A DNA stretch of 64,000 nt from Rhodoferax mekongensis. GTDB lineage: Bacteria > Pseudomonadota > Gammaproteobacteria > Burkholderiales > Burkholderiaceae_C. Of the stretch, positions 29,545 through 39,122 are shown one piece after another; position 1 is the stretch's first letter; each line of letters begins with the position of its first letter. Position numbers and translations under genes: made by a program. The notes beneath the pieces are model-generated. The model saw only the letters and a program-made list of their open reading frames with translations, ran no database searches and was not told the origin of the DNA. The stretch is taken from the NCBI RefSeq assembly GCF_032191775.1, contig NZ_CP132507.1, positions 645,001 to 709,000 on the forward strand, given 5' to 3'.

Positions 29545-31635
29545 GTGCAGCCCAGCATTGAACCCGGGGTAACTCCGTTGGCATCCATTGCGTTGAGCTG
29601 GAAGAAGTTGCGCTTGCGAATCCGCGAGGGCTTGCCCCTGCGCTACACCATGATGCTGGTGGTGGTGATCGGCGTGACCCTGCCTGCGATGTTGCTACTC
29701 ACCCTCGAGCAGCAATTGGCGGAAAAGTCCCAAAAAGCTTTGCTGACCCAGAGTGAAACTGCGCTGATGAAAATTGGCAGTGTGTCTATTGCCGAACCGA
29801 TGTGGGTGGTGGATCGTGTAGCTCTGGACGCCGCGGCCGCCCGCCTGCTGGAGAGCCCGCAAGTCGTAGCGGTACGTATCGAGGACGGGCTGGCCAATAC
29901 TCCGGAGATGGAGCGCATCCGGCCGGACTTTGCCGGCTCGCTGGACAAAGATACGGCCGCCGGCCGACTGACCCGCCGCACGCAAAGTGTGATCCGATCA
30001 GGGGAGCCCCTGGGCACGCTGGTGGTCTGGTTTGACGCCTCTTACGGCCAGGGCCTGTTGCAGGCGCGGCGCGACCAGATGCTGGTGCTGGTGGCCTTGC
30101 AGGTGCTGGCCATTCTGGCGGTGCTGATGCCGGTGCTGGTGTCCCGCGTGCTGCGTCCTATCGAGCGTCTTAAAGAACACGCCAGCGCTTTGCTGGACCA
30201 CAGCCGGGACGACGGCCCGGGTCAGGTGTTTGTATGGCGCAGGCAGGACGAGCTCGGTCTGTTGGGTCGCCATTTGGGCCGTGTGCAAGAGGAGTTGCGC
30301 GGCCTGTTCACCCAGCTCGGTAACAAGAATGCGCAGCTGCAGCAAATGGCGTTTTACGACCAACTGACCGGCTTGCCGAACCGCTCGCTGTTTATCGATC
30401 TGGTGCAGCGTGAAATGCTGTCTGCACAGCGCAATGATCAGCAGTTCGGCATCTTCTTCATCGATCTGGACCGCTTCAAGGCCGTCAATGACTCCATGGG
30501 TCACGCGGCCGGCGATGCCTTGCTGATTGAAGTGGCACGTCGATTGCGCGAGGTGTTGCGTGAGGTGGATGTGGTCTGCCGCCAGAGCGGCAATGAGTTT
30601 TTGGTGCTGGTGCGTGACATTGAGCACTGGGAGTCTCTGGGTGAAATGGCGCAGCGGGTCTTGCGCTCCATTGAGGCACCGGTGGTGTTGGCCAATGCCC
30701 CTGTCAAGGTGTCAGCCAGTATCGGTATTTCTCTCTACCCCGAAGACGGGCAGGACTTTGAGACCCTGGTCAAGCATGCCGATATCGCGGTGTATCAGGC
30801 CAAGACGCTGGGGCGCGCCAGGTACAGCTATTTCCACTCCGAGCTGAATTCCCGCCTGCAGGCCAACCTGGAGTTGGAGCAGGAGCTGGCCTACGCGATT
30901 GGCCATGACCAGCTGGTGCTGCACTATCAGCCGCAGGTCTCCGCCAAAACCGGCGAGATGGTAGCGGTAGAGGCACTGGTGCGCTGGCAGCACCCGACCC
31001 GTGGCCTGTTGTACCCTGCCCAGTTCATTGGGTTGGCAGAAGAGTCGGGGCGTATTGCCGAGATGGGTGTCTGGACTCTCCGGGAGGCCTGCCGCCAGTT
31101 GGCGGACTGGTCCGCGCGTGGCATCCATATCGGTAACATGGCGGTCAATGTGTCAGCGCTGGAGTTCCGTGACCACCGCTTGCTCGACAGTCTGCAGGCA
31201 GCGCTGGATGCCAGTGGCATTCCCCCGCAGCGCCTTGAAATTGAGATTACCGAGAGTGTGCTGATGGCGGAAACCGAAACCAGCCAGCGCATCATCGAAC
31301 GCTTGCGCCAGATCGGGGTTGGCATTGCGATTGATGACTTCGGTACCGGCTATTCGTCGCTGGCCTATCTCAAGCGCCTGCGACCCAACCAGCTCAAGAT
31401 CGACCGCTCTTTCGTCAACGATACAGCCACCGACAGCGACTCTCGCGCCATTGTCAAAGGCGTGGTGGGACTGGCCGAGGCCTTGAGCCTGAATGTGGTC
31501 GCTGAGGGGGTGGAGACCGAAGAGCAGCGTGCCTTCCTGCAGGACATCGGCTGTCACACCCTGCAGGGTTATTGGATCGCAAAACCACTGACGGTGGAGG
31601 CCTTGGAGCAGTGGCTCCTGAACCGACGAACATAA
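29545..31635 (+). CDS. EAL phosphodiesterase with degenerate GGDEF domain
   Basis: 696 residues from a GTG directly after the preceding stop. A membrane segment (about 34-53), a periplasmic sensory part (55-175), a second membrane segment (about 178-200) and a HAMP-like linker precede a GGDEF domain (about 265-425) and an EAL domain (about 440-690). The cyclase signature is SGNEF instead of GGDEF, so synthesis of c-di-GMP is unlikely. EALVRW, EITESVLM, DDFGTGYSSLAYLKRL and EGVETEEQ are intact, so c-di-GMP hydrolysis is expected. Confidence 0.9.
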   Translation: MQPSIEPGVTPLASIALSWKKLRLRIREGLPLRYTMMLVVVIGVTLPAMLLLTLEQQLAEKSQKALLTQSETALMKIGSVSIAEPMWVVDRVALDAAAARLLESPQVVAVRIEDGLANTPEMERIRPDFAGSLDKDTAAGRLTRRTQSVIRSGEPLGTLVVWFDASYGQGLLQARRDQMLVLVALQVLAILAVLMPVLVSRVLRPIERLKEHASALLDHSRDDGPGQVFVWRRQDELGLLGRHLGRVQEELRGLFTQLGNKNAQLQQMAFYDQLTGLPNRSLFIDLVQREMLSAQRNDQQFGIFFIDLDRFKAVNDSMGHAAGDALLIEVARRLREVLREVDVVCRQSGNEFLVLVRDIEHWESLGEMAQRVLRSIEAPVVLANAPVKVSASIGISLYPEDGQDFETLVKHADIAVYQAKTLGRARYSYFHSELNSRLQANLELEQELAYAIGHDQLVLHYQPQVSAKTGEMVAVEALVRWQHPTRGLLYPAQFIGLAEESGRIAEMGVWTLREACRQLADWSARGIHIGNMAVNVSALEFRDHRLLDSLQAALDASGIPPQRLEIEITESVLMAETETSQRIIERLRQIGVGIAIDDFGTGYSSLAYLKRLRPNQLKIDRSFVNDTATDSDSRAIVKGVVGLAEALSLNVVAEGVETEEQRAFLQDIGCHTLQGYWIAKPLTVEALEQWLLNRRT

Positions 31636-31664
31636 TTTTTACAAGAGAAAAGGGAGAGAAAAAG

Positions 31665-32264
31665 ATGACAACACCCACACACCAACACCTCCGCGCCAGT
31701 GTCCTGACACTGGCTCTTTGGAGTGCCATCGGGACGGTGGCAGTGCAAGCCCATGCGGCGACGGTGAGCAGCAACTTCGAAGCGAAGGCCGCGGTGCAGG
31801 GCGTGCCTTTACAGCTCAATGGCGCGGGTACCCGCTACAAGGCGATTTTCCGTGTGTACGACATGGCGCTGTATACCTCTGCCAAGGGCAACACTCCTGA
31901 GGCCATCATTGCGATGCAGGGCCCCAAGCGCCTCAGTTTCGTGGCGCTGCGCGATCTGCCGGGCACGGACCTCGGTATCGCTTTCATCAAAGGTCTGTCC
32001 AGCAATTCGCCGGCGGACCAAGTGCAAAAGCACGCTGCATCCAGCACCCGCTTGATCGAGATTTTTTCGGGCAAGCCCAAGCTCACGGCAGGCGATACCT
32101 TCGCCATGGAATTTGTGCCCGGCAGAGGCACCACCTTTTACATTCAGGGCCAAGCCCAGGGCGCGCCCATCGGAGACGCCGAGTTTTTTGACATGGTGCT
32201 CAAGATCTGGATCGGCCCGGTCCCGGCCGACTTCAAGCTCAAGGACGCGCTGCTCGGCCTTTGA
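31665..32264 (+). CDS. Chalcone isomerase-like secreted protein
   Basis: 199 residues from an ATG with AGGGAGAG upstream. A signal peptide (LTLALWSAIGTVAVQAHAA) is followed by a chalcone-isomerase-like fold with GVPLQLNGAGTRYKAIFRVY, MALYTSAKG and KDALLGL. Function in bacteria is unknown; some members bind fatty acids or heme. A second copy lies at 62928-63533. Its 3' end overlaps the convergent MFS gene by 26 bases. Confidence 0.85.
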   Translation: MTTPTHQHLRASVLTLALWSAIGTVAVQAHAATVSSNFEAKAAVQGVPLQLNGAGTRYKAIFRVYDMALYTSAKGNTPEAIIAMQGPKRLSFVALRDLPGTDLGIAFIKGLSSNSPADQVQKHAASSTRLIEIFSGKPKLTAGDTFAMEFVPGRGTTFYIQGQAQGAPIGDAEFFDMVLKIWIGPVPADFKLKDALLGL

Positions 32265-33408
32265 CCTGCAGCCACAGCAGGGCAGCTGCGGTGAGGACCA
32301 GTGGAGGGATGGAGCCGATGTTCAGCCATGTCCAGCCCTGCGTCACCACCAGTGCGCCTGAGGCCAATGAGCTCAGGGCCATCACGGCAAACACGCAGAA
32401 GTTGACGGCTGCCTGGGCTCGGTCTTTTTCCTCGGGGCGATAAGCCGTCAGCGCCAATGTGGTGCTGCCGGTGAACAAGAAATTCCAACCCACACCCAGC
32501 AGGAACAAAGACAGCACAAACTGCTGCAGCTCCACACCACTCAACGCGATGGCCACACACAAGAGATTGAGCGCCACGCCGACGGCCATGATGTGCAAGG
32601 TGCCGAAGCGCTTAATCAGGTGACCGGTAAAAAACCCTGGTGCAAACATACCGATGACATGCCACTCCAGCACGGAGGCTGCGTCATCAAAACCCAGACC
32701 ACATTGCTGCATGGCCAACGGCGTGGCTGCCATCAGCAGATTCATGACTCCGTAGCCCATGGCGGCGCTCAGGCAAGCCACGACGAATGCAGGCTGCCGC
32801 GCGATCTCGCTCAGGGGGCGACCGGTAGAGGTAGCCGCATTCGGCGCCTGGTGTGCCGGAAAACGGACGAACGCCATCAGCACCATGGCCAGCAGCCCCA
32901 CGCCGGCCAGCACCAAGTACGCACCCGTGAACGGCACCTCCATGAGCGTGCGTGTGCGGGCCGCGAGGTTGGGTCCGGCAATCGCGCCGATGAGGCCGCC
33001 CGCCAGCACCAGAGAAACCGCTTTTTCCCGGAATGCAGGCAATGCCAGTTCCGCTGCTGCAAAACGGTAGAGCTGGCCGTTGGCGCTGTAGTAGCCGGCA
33101 ACGACGGTCGCGGCGACCAGGCCCCAAAACTGATGGGCAGCCACGGCCCACGCGCCGGCCAGCGCGGAGGCCACTGCCACTGCCAGCCCGATCTGGAAAG
33201 AGGTCCGCCGCCCGAAGCGCGCCTGCGTAGCGGCCACCAGAGGCGTCGCCAAAGCACCGCCCACCACATAGCCCATGACAGGCAAAGTCGCCATCCACCC
33301 GTAAGGGGCCATGCTCAAACCCACCAGGCCGTTGATGGCAATAAAGGTGACGTTGTTGGTGAGGAAGAGCCCTTGGCACAGAGCGAGTAGCCAAAGGCTG
33401 CGGTTCAT
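32239..33408 (-). CDS. MFS transporter
   Basis: 389 residues with about 12 membrane segments, FGRRTSFQIGL after segment 2 and a central loop. Substrate unknown. The start overlaps the rsmE stop (ATGA), so the two genes are co-translated, although no functional link is apparent. Confidence 0.85.
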   Translation of the reverse strand: MNRSLWLLALCQGLFLTNNVTFIAINGLVGLSMAPYGWMATLPVMGYVVGGALATPLVAATQARFGRRTSFQIGLAVAVASALAGAWAVAAHQFWGLVAATVVAGYYSANGQLYRFAAAELALPAFREKAVSLVLAGGLIGAIAGPNLAARTRTLMEVPFTGAYLVLAGVGLLAMVLMAFVRFPAHQAPNAATSTGRPLSEIARQPAFVVACLSAAMGYGVMNLLMAATPLAMQQCGLGFDDAASVLEWHVIGMFAPGFFTGHLIKRFGTLHIMAVGVALNLLCVAIALSGVELQQFVLSLFLLGVGWNFLFTGSTTLALTAYRPEEKDRAQAAVNFCVFAVMALSSLASGALVVTQGWTWLNIGSIPPLVLTAAALLWLQVKGRAARP

Positions 33409-34130
33409 GGTTGAGTCAGTAAAGTGAGTGCTGCCAGTGCAGCGGTTTCGGCCCGCAGAACGCGGGGGCCCAGGGAAGCCGGGGAGAAGCCGGCGGCGAT
33501 AGCGGCATCTTCCTCATGGATGCTCAAGCCCCCTTCGGGACCGGATAGAAACCAGACCGGTGCCAAGCCGGCTGGCAAGGAGGCCACTGGGGTGCTACCG
33601 GCACGCAAAGAGAGCAGCAAACGGTGCGGGGTATCTGATTGCGCGCTCGGACTTTTGAGCCACTGAGCCAGCGTTTGCATGGGGTGCACCACGGGTACCA
33701 GGTTGCCGCCGCACTGTTCACAGGCCGCCACCGCTACGCTTTGCCAGTGAGCCACTTTCTTGTCGGCCCGCTCTCCACTTAGCTTGAGCACACTGCGTTC
33801 CGTCATCAGGGGCTGGATGCTGGCCACACCGAGTTCGGTGGCCTTCTCCACCAGCCAGTCCATGCGGTCGTTGGCGGGCATGCCCACGGCGAGGTGAATC
33901 TGACGCGCCGGCTCGCGGGCCACGGTGCGCCGCTGCCCGACCTGAACCGCCACGTCGCTGCGGCCCATGCGGGTGACGGTGGCGTCGAATTCGTCAGCGC
34001 TTTGTCCATCAAACAGGGTGATGCTGTCGCCGGGTTGCAGGCGCAGCACCTGCACATGGCGCGCGGCTCCCGCTGGCAGTTCCAGAGCGGTGTCGCTGAC
34101 CAGCGCCGCAGCGCAGAAAAAACGGGGCAT
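33405..34130 (-). CDS. rsmE: 16S rRNA m3U1498 methyltransferase
   Basis: 241 residues of the SPOUT fold. The N-terminal PUA-like domain is followed by MTERSVLKLSGERA and the knot motifs FLSGPEGGLS and LGPRVLRAETAALAAL, which are typical of RsmE. It methylates U1498 in the decoding site of 16S rRNA. Confidence 0.94.
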   Translation of the reverse strand: MPRFFCAAALVSDTALELPAGAARHVQVLRLQPGDSITLFDGQSADEFDATVTRMGRSDVAVQVGQRRTVAREPARQIHLAVGMPANDRMDWLVEKATELGVASIQPLMTERSVLKLSGERADKKVAHWQSVAVAACEQCGGNLVPVVHPMQTLAQWLKSPSAQSDTPHRLLLSLRAGSTPVASLPAGLAPVWFLSGPEGGLSIHEEDAAIAAGFSPASLGPRVLRAETAALAALTLLTQP

Positions 34131-34150
34131 ACAGGGGGAAGCCGGAGCTT

Positions 34151-34197
34151 GCTATAAATTCAGGAGCTGTTTGCGCATATTCCACGGGCGCCAGTGC
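34151..34197 (+). repeat. Interspersed repeat copy between amgK and rsmE
   Basis: GCTATAAATTCAGGAGCTG, then TTTGCGCATATTC, then GGGCGCCAG. It lies 10 bases behind the amgK stop and is oriented opposite to the two minus-strand genes. Confidence 0.65.
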
Positions 34198-34206
34198 GCA
34201 ATTTGA

Positions 34207-35343
34207 CTATGAGCGCCCGAAGGCGAAAACATTCGGCACCTCAATGCCCTCCACCTTTTCCACCAGACGCAGCAAGGGCTTGAGCTGGATGTAGCGGCTG
34301 CAGGTGCTGCGGATGTAGTCGATAAAGCGGGGCGTGTCGGCCAGGTATTTGGGCTTGCCGTCGCGCAGGGTCAGGCGGGCAAAAATGCCGGCAATCTTGA
34401 GGTGGCGTTGCAGGCCCATCCATTCCACGCCACGGTAAAACTCACCGAAGTCCTCGCCTACCGGCAGGCCGGCTTTGCGGGCTTTTTCCCAGTAGCGGAT
34501 GGTCACGTCCAGGCAGAAGTCTTCTTCCCAGGTCAAAAACGCATCGCGCATCAGGCTGGCAATGTCGTAGGTGATGGGGCCGTAGACGGCGTCCTGGAAG
34601 TCCAGCACACCAAGGTAGCGTGGGTCGGCTTTGGAAGGTATCTCCGCAAGATCGGGCACCATCAGATTGCGCGGCATGAAGTCCCGGTGCACATAGACAC
34701 TGGGCCAGGACAGGTTGTTCTGGATCAACAAGGCAAATGTGTCGTCCAGCGTCTTGCGCATGGGCGCATCCAGCGTGAAGTTCCGGTGGCGGGCTATGTA
34801 CCACTCAGGAAAAAGCTCCAACTCGCGGCGCAGCAAAGCCTCGTCATACAGAGGCAGCACACCCGGGGCCGAGGCCAGCTGCCATTGCACCAGGGTGTCG
34901 ACGGCATGCAGGTACAGGTCCAGCGGTGGCTTTGCCGGGTCTATCGTTTGCATCATGGTGCGTGTGCCCAGGTCGGTGAGCAGCATGAAGCCGTCGGCTT
35001 CGTCCCAAGCCAGTATTTTTGGGGCACGCAGGCCCGCGTGGTTCAGCAGGGCGGCAATATCGACGAAGGGTTTGCAGTTCTCTTTGTCCGGGGGCGCATC
35101 CATGATGACCAGACTGCCCCGATCGCTTTGCACCCGGAAATAGCGGCGAAAGCTTGCATCGGCAGAGGCCAGACCCAGCGTTGCCGGCTCCAGCGAAAAA
35201 CCGGATTGCAGGCTTTTGAACCACGTGTGGAAGCGTTGTTCGCGCGCGGTGTCAGTCCAGACAATCGCTTGCAGGGCGGGAGCAGCGGAGGCGGTAGGGG
35301 AAGGGGGCGTGGCTGAGGACACGGTGTGAGGGCTTGGGGTCAT
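34207..35343 (-). CDS. amgK: Anomeric sugar kinase AmgK (MurNAc/GlcNAc kinase)
   Basis: 378 residues with an aminoglycoside-phosphotransferase fold. ASFRRYFRV is near the N-lobe, the catalytic loop VHRDFMPRNLMV and LDFQDAVYGPI supply the metal ligands. In Pseudomonas AmgK phosphorylates MurNAc at C1 for cell-wall recycling and works with MurU; a murU-like gene is in this window at 51236. The position divergent from lptD matches the Pseudomonas arrangement. A Pro/Ser/Ala-rich N-terminal extension of about 25 residues makes the exact start uncertain. Confidence 0.88.
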   Translation of the reverse strand: MTPSPHTVSSATPPSPTASAAPALQAIVWTDTAREQRFHTWFKSLQSGFSLEPATLGLASADASFRRYFRVQSDRGSLVIMDAPPDKENCKPFVDIAALLNHAGLRAPKILAWDEADGFMLLTDLGTRTMMQTIDPAKPPLDLYLHAVDTLVQWQLASAPGVLPLYDEALLRRELELFPEWYIARHRNFTLDAPMRKTLDDTFALLIQNNLSWPSVYVHRDFMPRNLMVPDLAEIPSKADPRYLGVLDFQDAVYGPITYDIASLMRDAFLTWEEDFCLDVTIRYWEKARKAGLPVGEDFGEFYRGVEWMGLQRHLKIAGIFARLTLRDGKPKYLADTPRFIDYIRSTCSRYIQLKPLLRLVEKVEGIEVPNVFAFGRS

Positions 35344-35433
35344 GGATAATCCATTCTACAAAGCCACGCTGTGTCGCCCTGTGCGGTCCGGTGTGGATTC
35401 CTGATCCAACTCCTGGTTTCTGCCCTTCGCCCC

Positions 35434-37806
35434 ATGCGTTTTTCTTCGCGCGCCCTGCCCCCCGGGGCGCCTGTCTGCCGGCCACCGCTGACCCGCCTTG
35501 TGGCTCTGGTGGCCTTGGCATGCGCGCAGATGTCCGTTCAGGCGCAGGAGACTCCAGACGAGGCGCCACTCACGCTCAACAGCTCTCCGCGATTGCAGGA
35601 GGGCATAGACCAAGCCCAGCGCGATGCCGCGCCAGTGTTCTTGATGGGTGAGCAGATCACCGGCCGTCCTGACCTCGAAACAATCGTCCAGGGCCAGGCG
35701 GAAATGCGCAAGCCCGGCACCGTGATCAAAGCCGATCGGTTGGAGTACTACGCGCCGGACGACCAGGCTCGGGCAAGCGGCAATGTGCGCATTAATCGCA
35801 ATGGCAATGTGTTTGAGGGTCCGTCGCTGGACCTCAAGGTAGAAGCCTTTGAAGGAACCTTCGAGTCTCCGACCTACCGTTTTCTGCAGAACGATGCGCA
35901 CGGCAACGCCTCCAAGGCGGAATTCATTGATCCGGATCGCACCGTGGTGCGCAATGCCACGTACACCACCTGTCGACGCAAGCCCGGCCCGGATTGGGTG
36001 CCGGACTGGGTGTTGCGTGCGGCTGATATTGAGTTTGATACCGGCGAGGACGTGGGGGTTGCCCACGGCGCCTACTTGTATTTCAAGGATACCCCGCTGC
36101 TACCGGTGCCGGCGATCAGCTTTCCTTTGAGTGACGCCCGCAAATCCGGTGTCATGCCGCCCACCATCGGATTGGGCGACGTGAATGGCACAGAACTGAG
36201 CGTGCCTTACTACTGGAACATTGCGCCCAACCGGGACGCGACCGTCACCCCTACTGTGATGACGGCGCGGGGCGTGACCGTGGCGGGCGAGTTCCGTTAC
36301 CTGGAGCCCACCTATTCCGGCGTGTTGCGGGCGAATTACATGCCATCGGACAAACTGCGCAGTGCCGACCGTTGGGGTGCGACGCTGAACCAGACTGGCA
36401 ATCTCGGAACGGATCTTGGTAATGTGGCTTACACCTTGAACCTGAACCGGGTGAGCGATGACAACTACTGGAGTGACTTCAGCAGCATAGGGTCCCTGAC
36501 CTCGCGTACGCTGGCCAATGACATGCAAGCCACCTGGGCCCGTTCAGGTTACACCGTGACCGGACGTTCCCTGAAGTGGCAAACCTTGCAGTCCAGCAGC
36601 TCGGTGATCACTCCGCCCTATGACCTGACCCAGTTGAATGTGCAGTACAGCCAGCTCAACGACCGCGGCTTTGACTGGTCTTTGCAAGGCGATGTGTCAC
36701 AGTTTGAGTCGGACAAGAGTCTGACAAAACAACCAAATACTCAGCGTCTGTATGGCTTGGCTCAAGTGAGCCGGCCGTTCATTGCACCGGAGGGCTACAT
36801 TACGCCAAAGTTGCAGTTGCACACATCGATCTACCAATTTGACTCAACGCTCAACAATGGCAATCGCTCCGCTGACAGTACGGTGCCTACCTTCAGCGTG
36901 GATGCGGGACTGGTATTCGAGCGTGAGACAGCCTGGCGCGACCGCGACCTCGTCCAGACACTGGAGCCCCGCCTGTTCTATGTACGCACGCCCTACCGCA
37001 ACCAGAGCTACCTGCCCAATTACGACACGGCCGCCAGCGATTTCAACTTCGCCAGCATCTTTACCGAGAATGCCTACGTCGGCCACGACAAGATTTCCGA
37101 CAACAACCTGGTCACCTTTGGTCTGACCACCCGCTTTTTGGATGCACAGACCGGGGAGCAGTTGGCCCGCTTCGGAGTGGCCCAGCGCTACCGGTTTGAA
37201 GACCAGTTGGTGACCTTGAATTCCACGACTTCGCCGGCTTTGGCCGGTTGGAGCGACGTCATGCTGGGCGCTGGCGTCAATTTTTCTCGTCAATGGGGTC
37301 TGGACTCCACGGTGCAGTACAACCCGTTGACGGCCCAGTCCAGCCGCGTCACGGTAGGCGCGCGCTACACGCCATCACCGTACCGGGTATTCAACGCAGC
37401 CTATCGCTTCCAGCGTGATGTGAGTGAGCAAATCGATTTCAGCTGGCAGTGGCCTTTGAATGACTTGTGGGGTGATGCGGATCAGTTCACCGGGAGTGGC
37501 AAGGGCCTTGGTGAAGGTCGCTACTATGCGGTGGGCCGGCTCAACTACAGCCTGAACGAAAGCCGCATGGTCGATACCTTGCTGGGCGTCGAGTACGATG
37601 CGGGCTGCTGGCTGGCCCGGGTCGTGGTGGGGCGTGTGCAAACCAGCAGCACATCCTCGACCAGCAGTATCAAATTCGAGCTGGAGTTCGTCGGCTTTAC
37701 CCGCTTGGGAGTCAGCCCCTTGCAGACATTGAAATCCAATATTTCGCGTTACCAGAACTTGCGTGAAACAGGTGGCTCCAACAGCCGCTTCAGTAACTAC
37801 GATTGA
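35434..37806 (+). CDS. lptD: LPS-assembly outer-membrane protein LptD
   Basis: About 790 residues taking the ATG at 35434, which gives a good signal peptide (LTRLVALVALACAQMSVQAQ); an in-frame upstream ATG at 35371 would bury it. The N-terminal beta-jellyroll (OstA/LptA-like: ADRLEYYAPDDQARASGNV, about 100-200) is followed by a 26-strand beta barrel ending at the C-terminus. It inserts LPS into the outer leaflet with LptE and depends on the chaperone encoded next, surA. Confidence 0.95.
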   Translation: MRFSSRALPPGAPVCRPPLTRLVALVALACAQMSVQAQETPDEAPLTLNSSPRLQEGIDQAQRDAAPVFLMGEQITGRPDLETIVQGQAEMRKPGTVIKADRLEYYAPDDQARASGNVRINRNGNVFEGPSLDLKVEAFEGTFESPTYRFLQNDAHGNASKAEFIDPDRTVVRNATYTTCRRKPGPDWVPDWVLRAADIEFDTGEDVGVAHGAYLYFKDTPLLPVPAISFPLSDARKSGVMPPTIGLGDVNGTELSVPYYWNIAPNRDATVTPTVMTARGVTVAGEFRYLEPTYSGVLRANYMPSDKLRSADRWGATLNQTGNLGTDLGNVAYTLNLNRVSDDNYWSDFSSIGSLTSRTLANDMQATWARSGYTVTGRSLKWQTLQSSSSVITPPYDLTQLNVQYSQLNDRGFDWSLQGDVSQFESDKSLTKQPNTQRLYGLAQVSRPFIAPEGYITPKLQLHTSIYQFDSTLNNGNRSADSTVPTFSVDAGLVFERETAWRDRDLVQTLEPRLFYVRTPYRNQSYLPNYDTAASDFNFASIFTENAYVGHDKISDNNLVTFGLTTRFLDAQTGEQLARFGVAQRYRFEDQLVTLNSTTSPALAGWSDVMLGAGVNFSRQWGLDSTVQYNPLTAQSSRVTVGARYTPSPYRVFNAAYRFQRDVSEQIDFSWQWPLNDLWGDADQFTGSGKGLGEGRYYAVGRLNYSLNESRMVDTLLGVEYDAGCWLARVVVGRVQTSSTSSTSSIKFELEFVGFTRLGVSPLQTLKSNISRYQNLRETGGSNSRFSNYD

Positions 37807-37811
37807 AAACC

Positions 37812-39122
37812 ATGAAATCCAGCGTACGCGCATGGGCCTTGGCGTGCCTCCTGACAGTGGCAACACCGGCCCTGCTGGCCCAGCAGGCCCTTCCGGGTGA
37901 CTACATCGTTGCCGTGGTGAACTCCGAGCCCATTACCTTTCAGGAGCTCAACATTGAAGTGCGGCGCGTGTCGCAGCAATTAACGCAACAGGGACAGGCA
38001 GCGCCAGCTCCTGAAGAACTTCGCCGCTTGGTGTTGGAGCGGATGATCAACGACAAGGCCCAGTTGCAGTTGGCCCGGGAGCAGGGGATCCGCATGGATG
38101 CCACAGCTATCGATCGTGCAGAGCAGAACGTGGCCAGCCAGAACGGCGTGGATGTGCTTGCCCTGCGGCAGAAGCTCGCCAAGGATGGTGTGACCGTGCA
38201 GTCTTTCCGCGATGGCCTGCGCGATCAGCTGACCCTCAGCCGCTTGCATGAGCGCGAGGTGGAGTCCTCCATCAAAGTGTCGGATGTCGATGTGGACCGT
38301 GTTATTCAGGAACAGCAGGCCAACAACACGGACCCTTTTGCCCAGGAACTCAATCTCGCGCAGATTCTGATCGTGGTTCCCGAGAAAGCCAATGGCGAAG
38401 AAGCGGCAGCACTGTTCGTGAAAGCCCAGCGAGTGCTGCAACGTGCGCGCGATGGCGAGGACTTCAACAAGCTGGTCCAGGAGTTCTCAGCGGCTGACCG
38501 CAACAATGGTGGTCAGATCGGTTTGCGCCGCGGTGACCGGTTGCCACCTTCTTTTGTGACCGCTACGCAAAACTTGAAGGTCGGCGAAGTTTCTGAGGTG
38601 GTTCGCACCGGCGCGGGTTTCCACATCCTCAAGCTGGTGGAGCGCAAGGCGCCGACCCGATTGGTCCAGACCGTGGTCCAAACGCGTGCCCGCCACATTT
38701 TGTTGCGCAATTCGCCCCAGCTTTCCCAGGCCCAGGCGATTGCCCGGTTGGCCGATGCCCGCCAACAGATCGTGAGCGGAAAGACCGATTTCGCGTCCAT
38801 GGCCCGCAAGATGTCCCAGGACTCGTCGGCCGAACAGGGGGGTGATTTGGGTTGGGCATCGCCGGGGATGTTTGTGCCTGAGTTTGAAGAGGCTATGAAC
38901 CGCTTGCAAGACGAAGGCGCTATCAGTCCGCCGGTGGTGTCTCGCTTCGGTGTACACCTGATTCAGTTGGTGGATAAGCGCCGCGTGGAGTTGAGCCCCC
39001 AACAGATCCGCGAGTCCGTTCGCGCCCAGTTGCGGCAGAGCCGCTATGAAGAGGCTTACACCGCTTGGGCGCGCGATGTGCGCGCCCGCGCCTTTGTGGA
39101 AATGCGTGAGGCCCCGCAATGA
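37812..39122 (+). CDS. surA: Periplasmic chaperone and peptidyl-prolyl isomerase SurA
   Basis: About 436 residues from the ATG at 37812. A signal peptide ([14 protein letters not shown]) leads into a SurA N-terminal helical domain and two parvulin (PpiC) domains (about 180-285 and 295-395; [23 protein letters not shown] and [17 protein letters not shown]). It escorts outer-membrane proteins such as LptD. It follows lptD within 5 bases and overlaps rsmA (ATGA). Confidence 0.95.
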   Translation: MKSSVRAWALACLLTVATPALLAQQALPGDYIVAVVNSEPITFQELNIEVRRVSQQLTQQGQAAPAPEELRRLVLERMINDKAQLQLAREQGIRMDATAIDRAEQNVASQNGVDVLALRQKLAKDGVTVQSFRDGLRDQLTLSRLHEREVESSIKVSDVDVDRVIQEQQANNTDPFAQELNLAQILIVVPEKANGEEAAALFVKAQRVLQRARDGEDFNKLVQEFSAADRNNGGQIGLRRGDRLPPSFVTATQNLKVGEVSEVVRTGAGFHILKLVERKAPTRLVQTVVQTRARHILLRNSPQLSQAQAIARLADARQQIVSGKTDFASMARKMSQDSSAEQGGDLGWASPGMFVPEFEEAMNRLQDEGAISPPVVSRFGVHLIQLVDKRRVELSPQQIRESVRAQLRQSRYEEAYTAWARDVRARAFVEMREAPQ

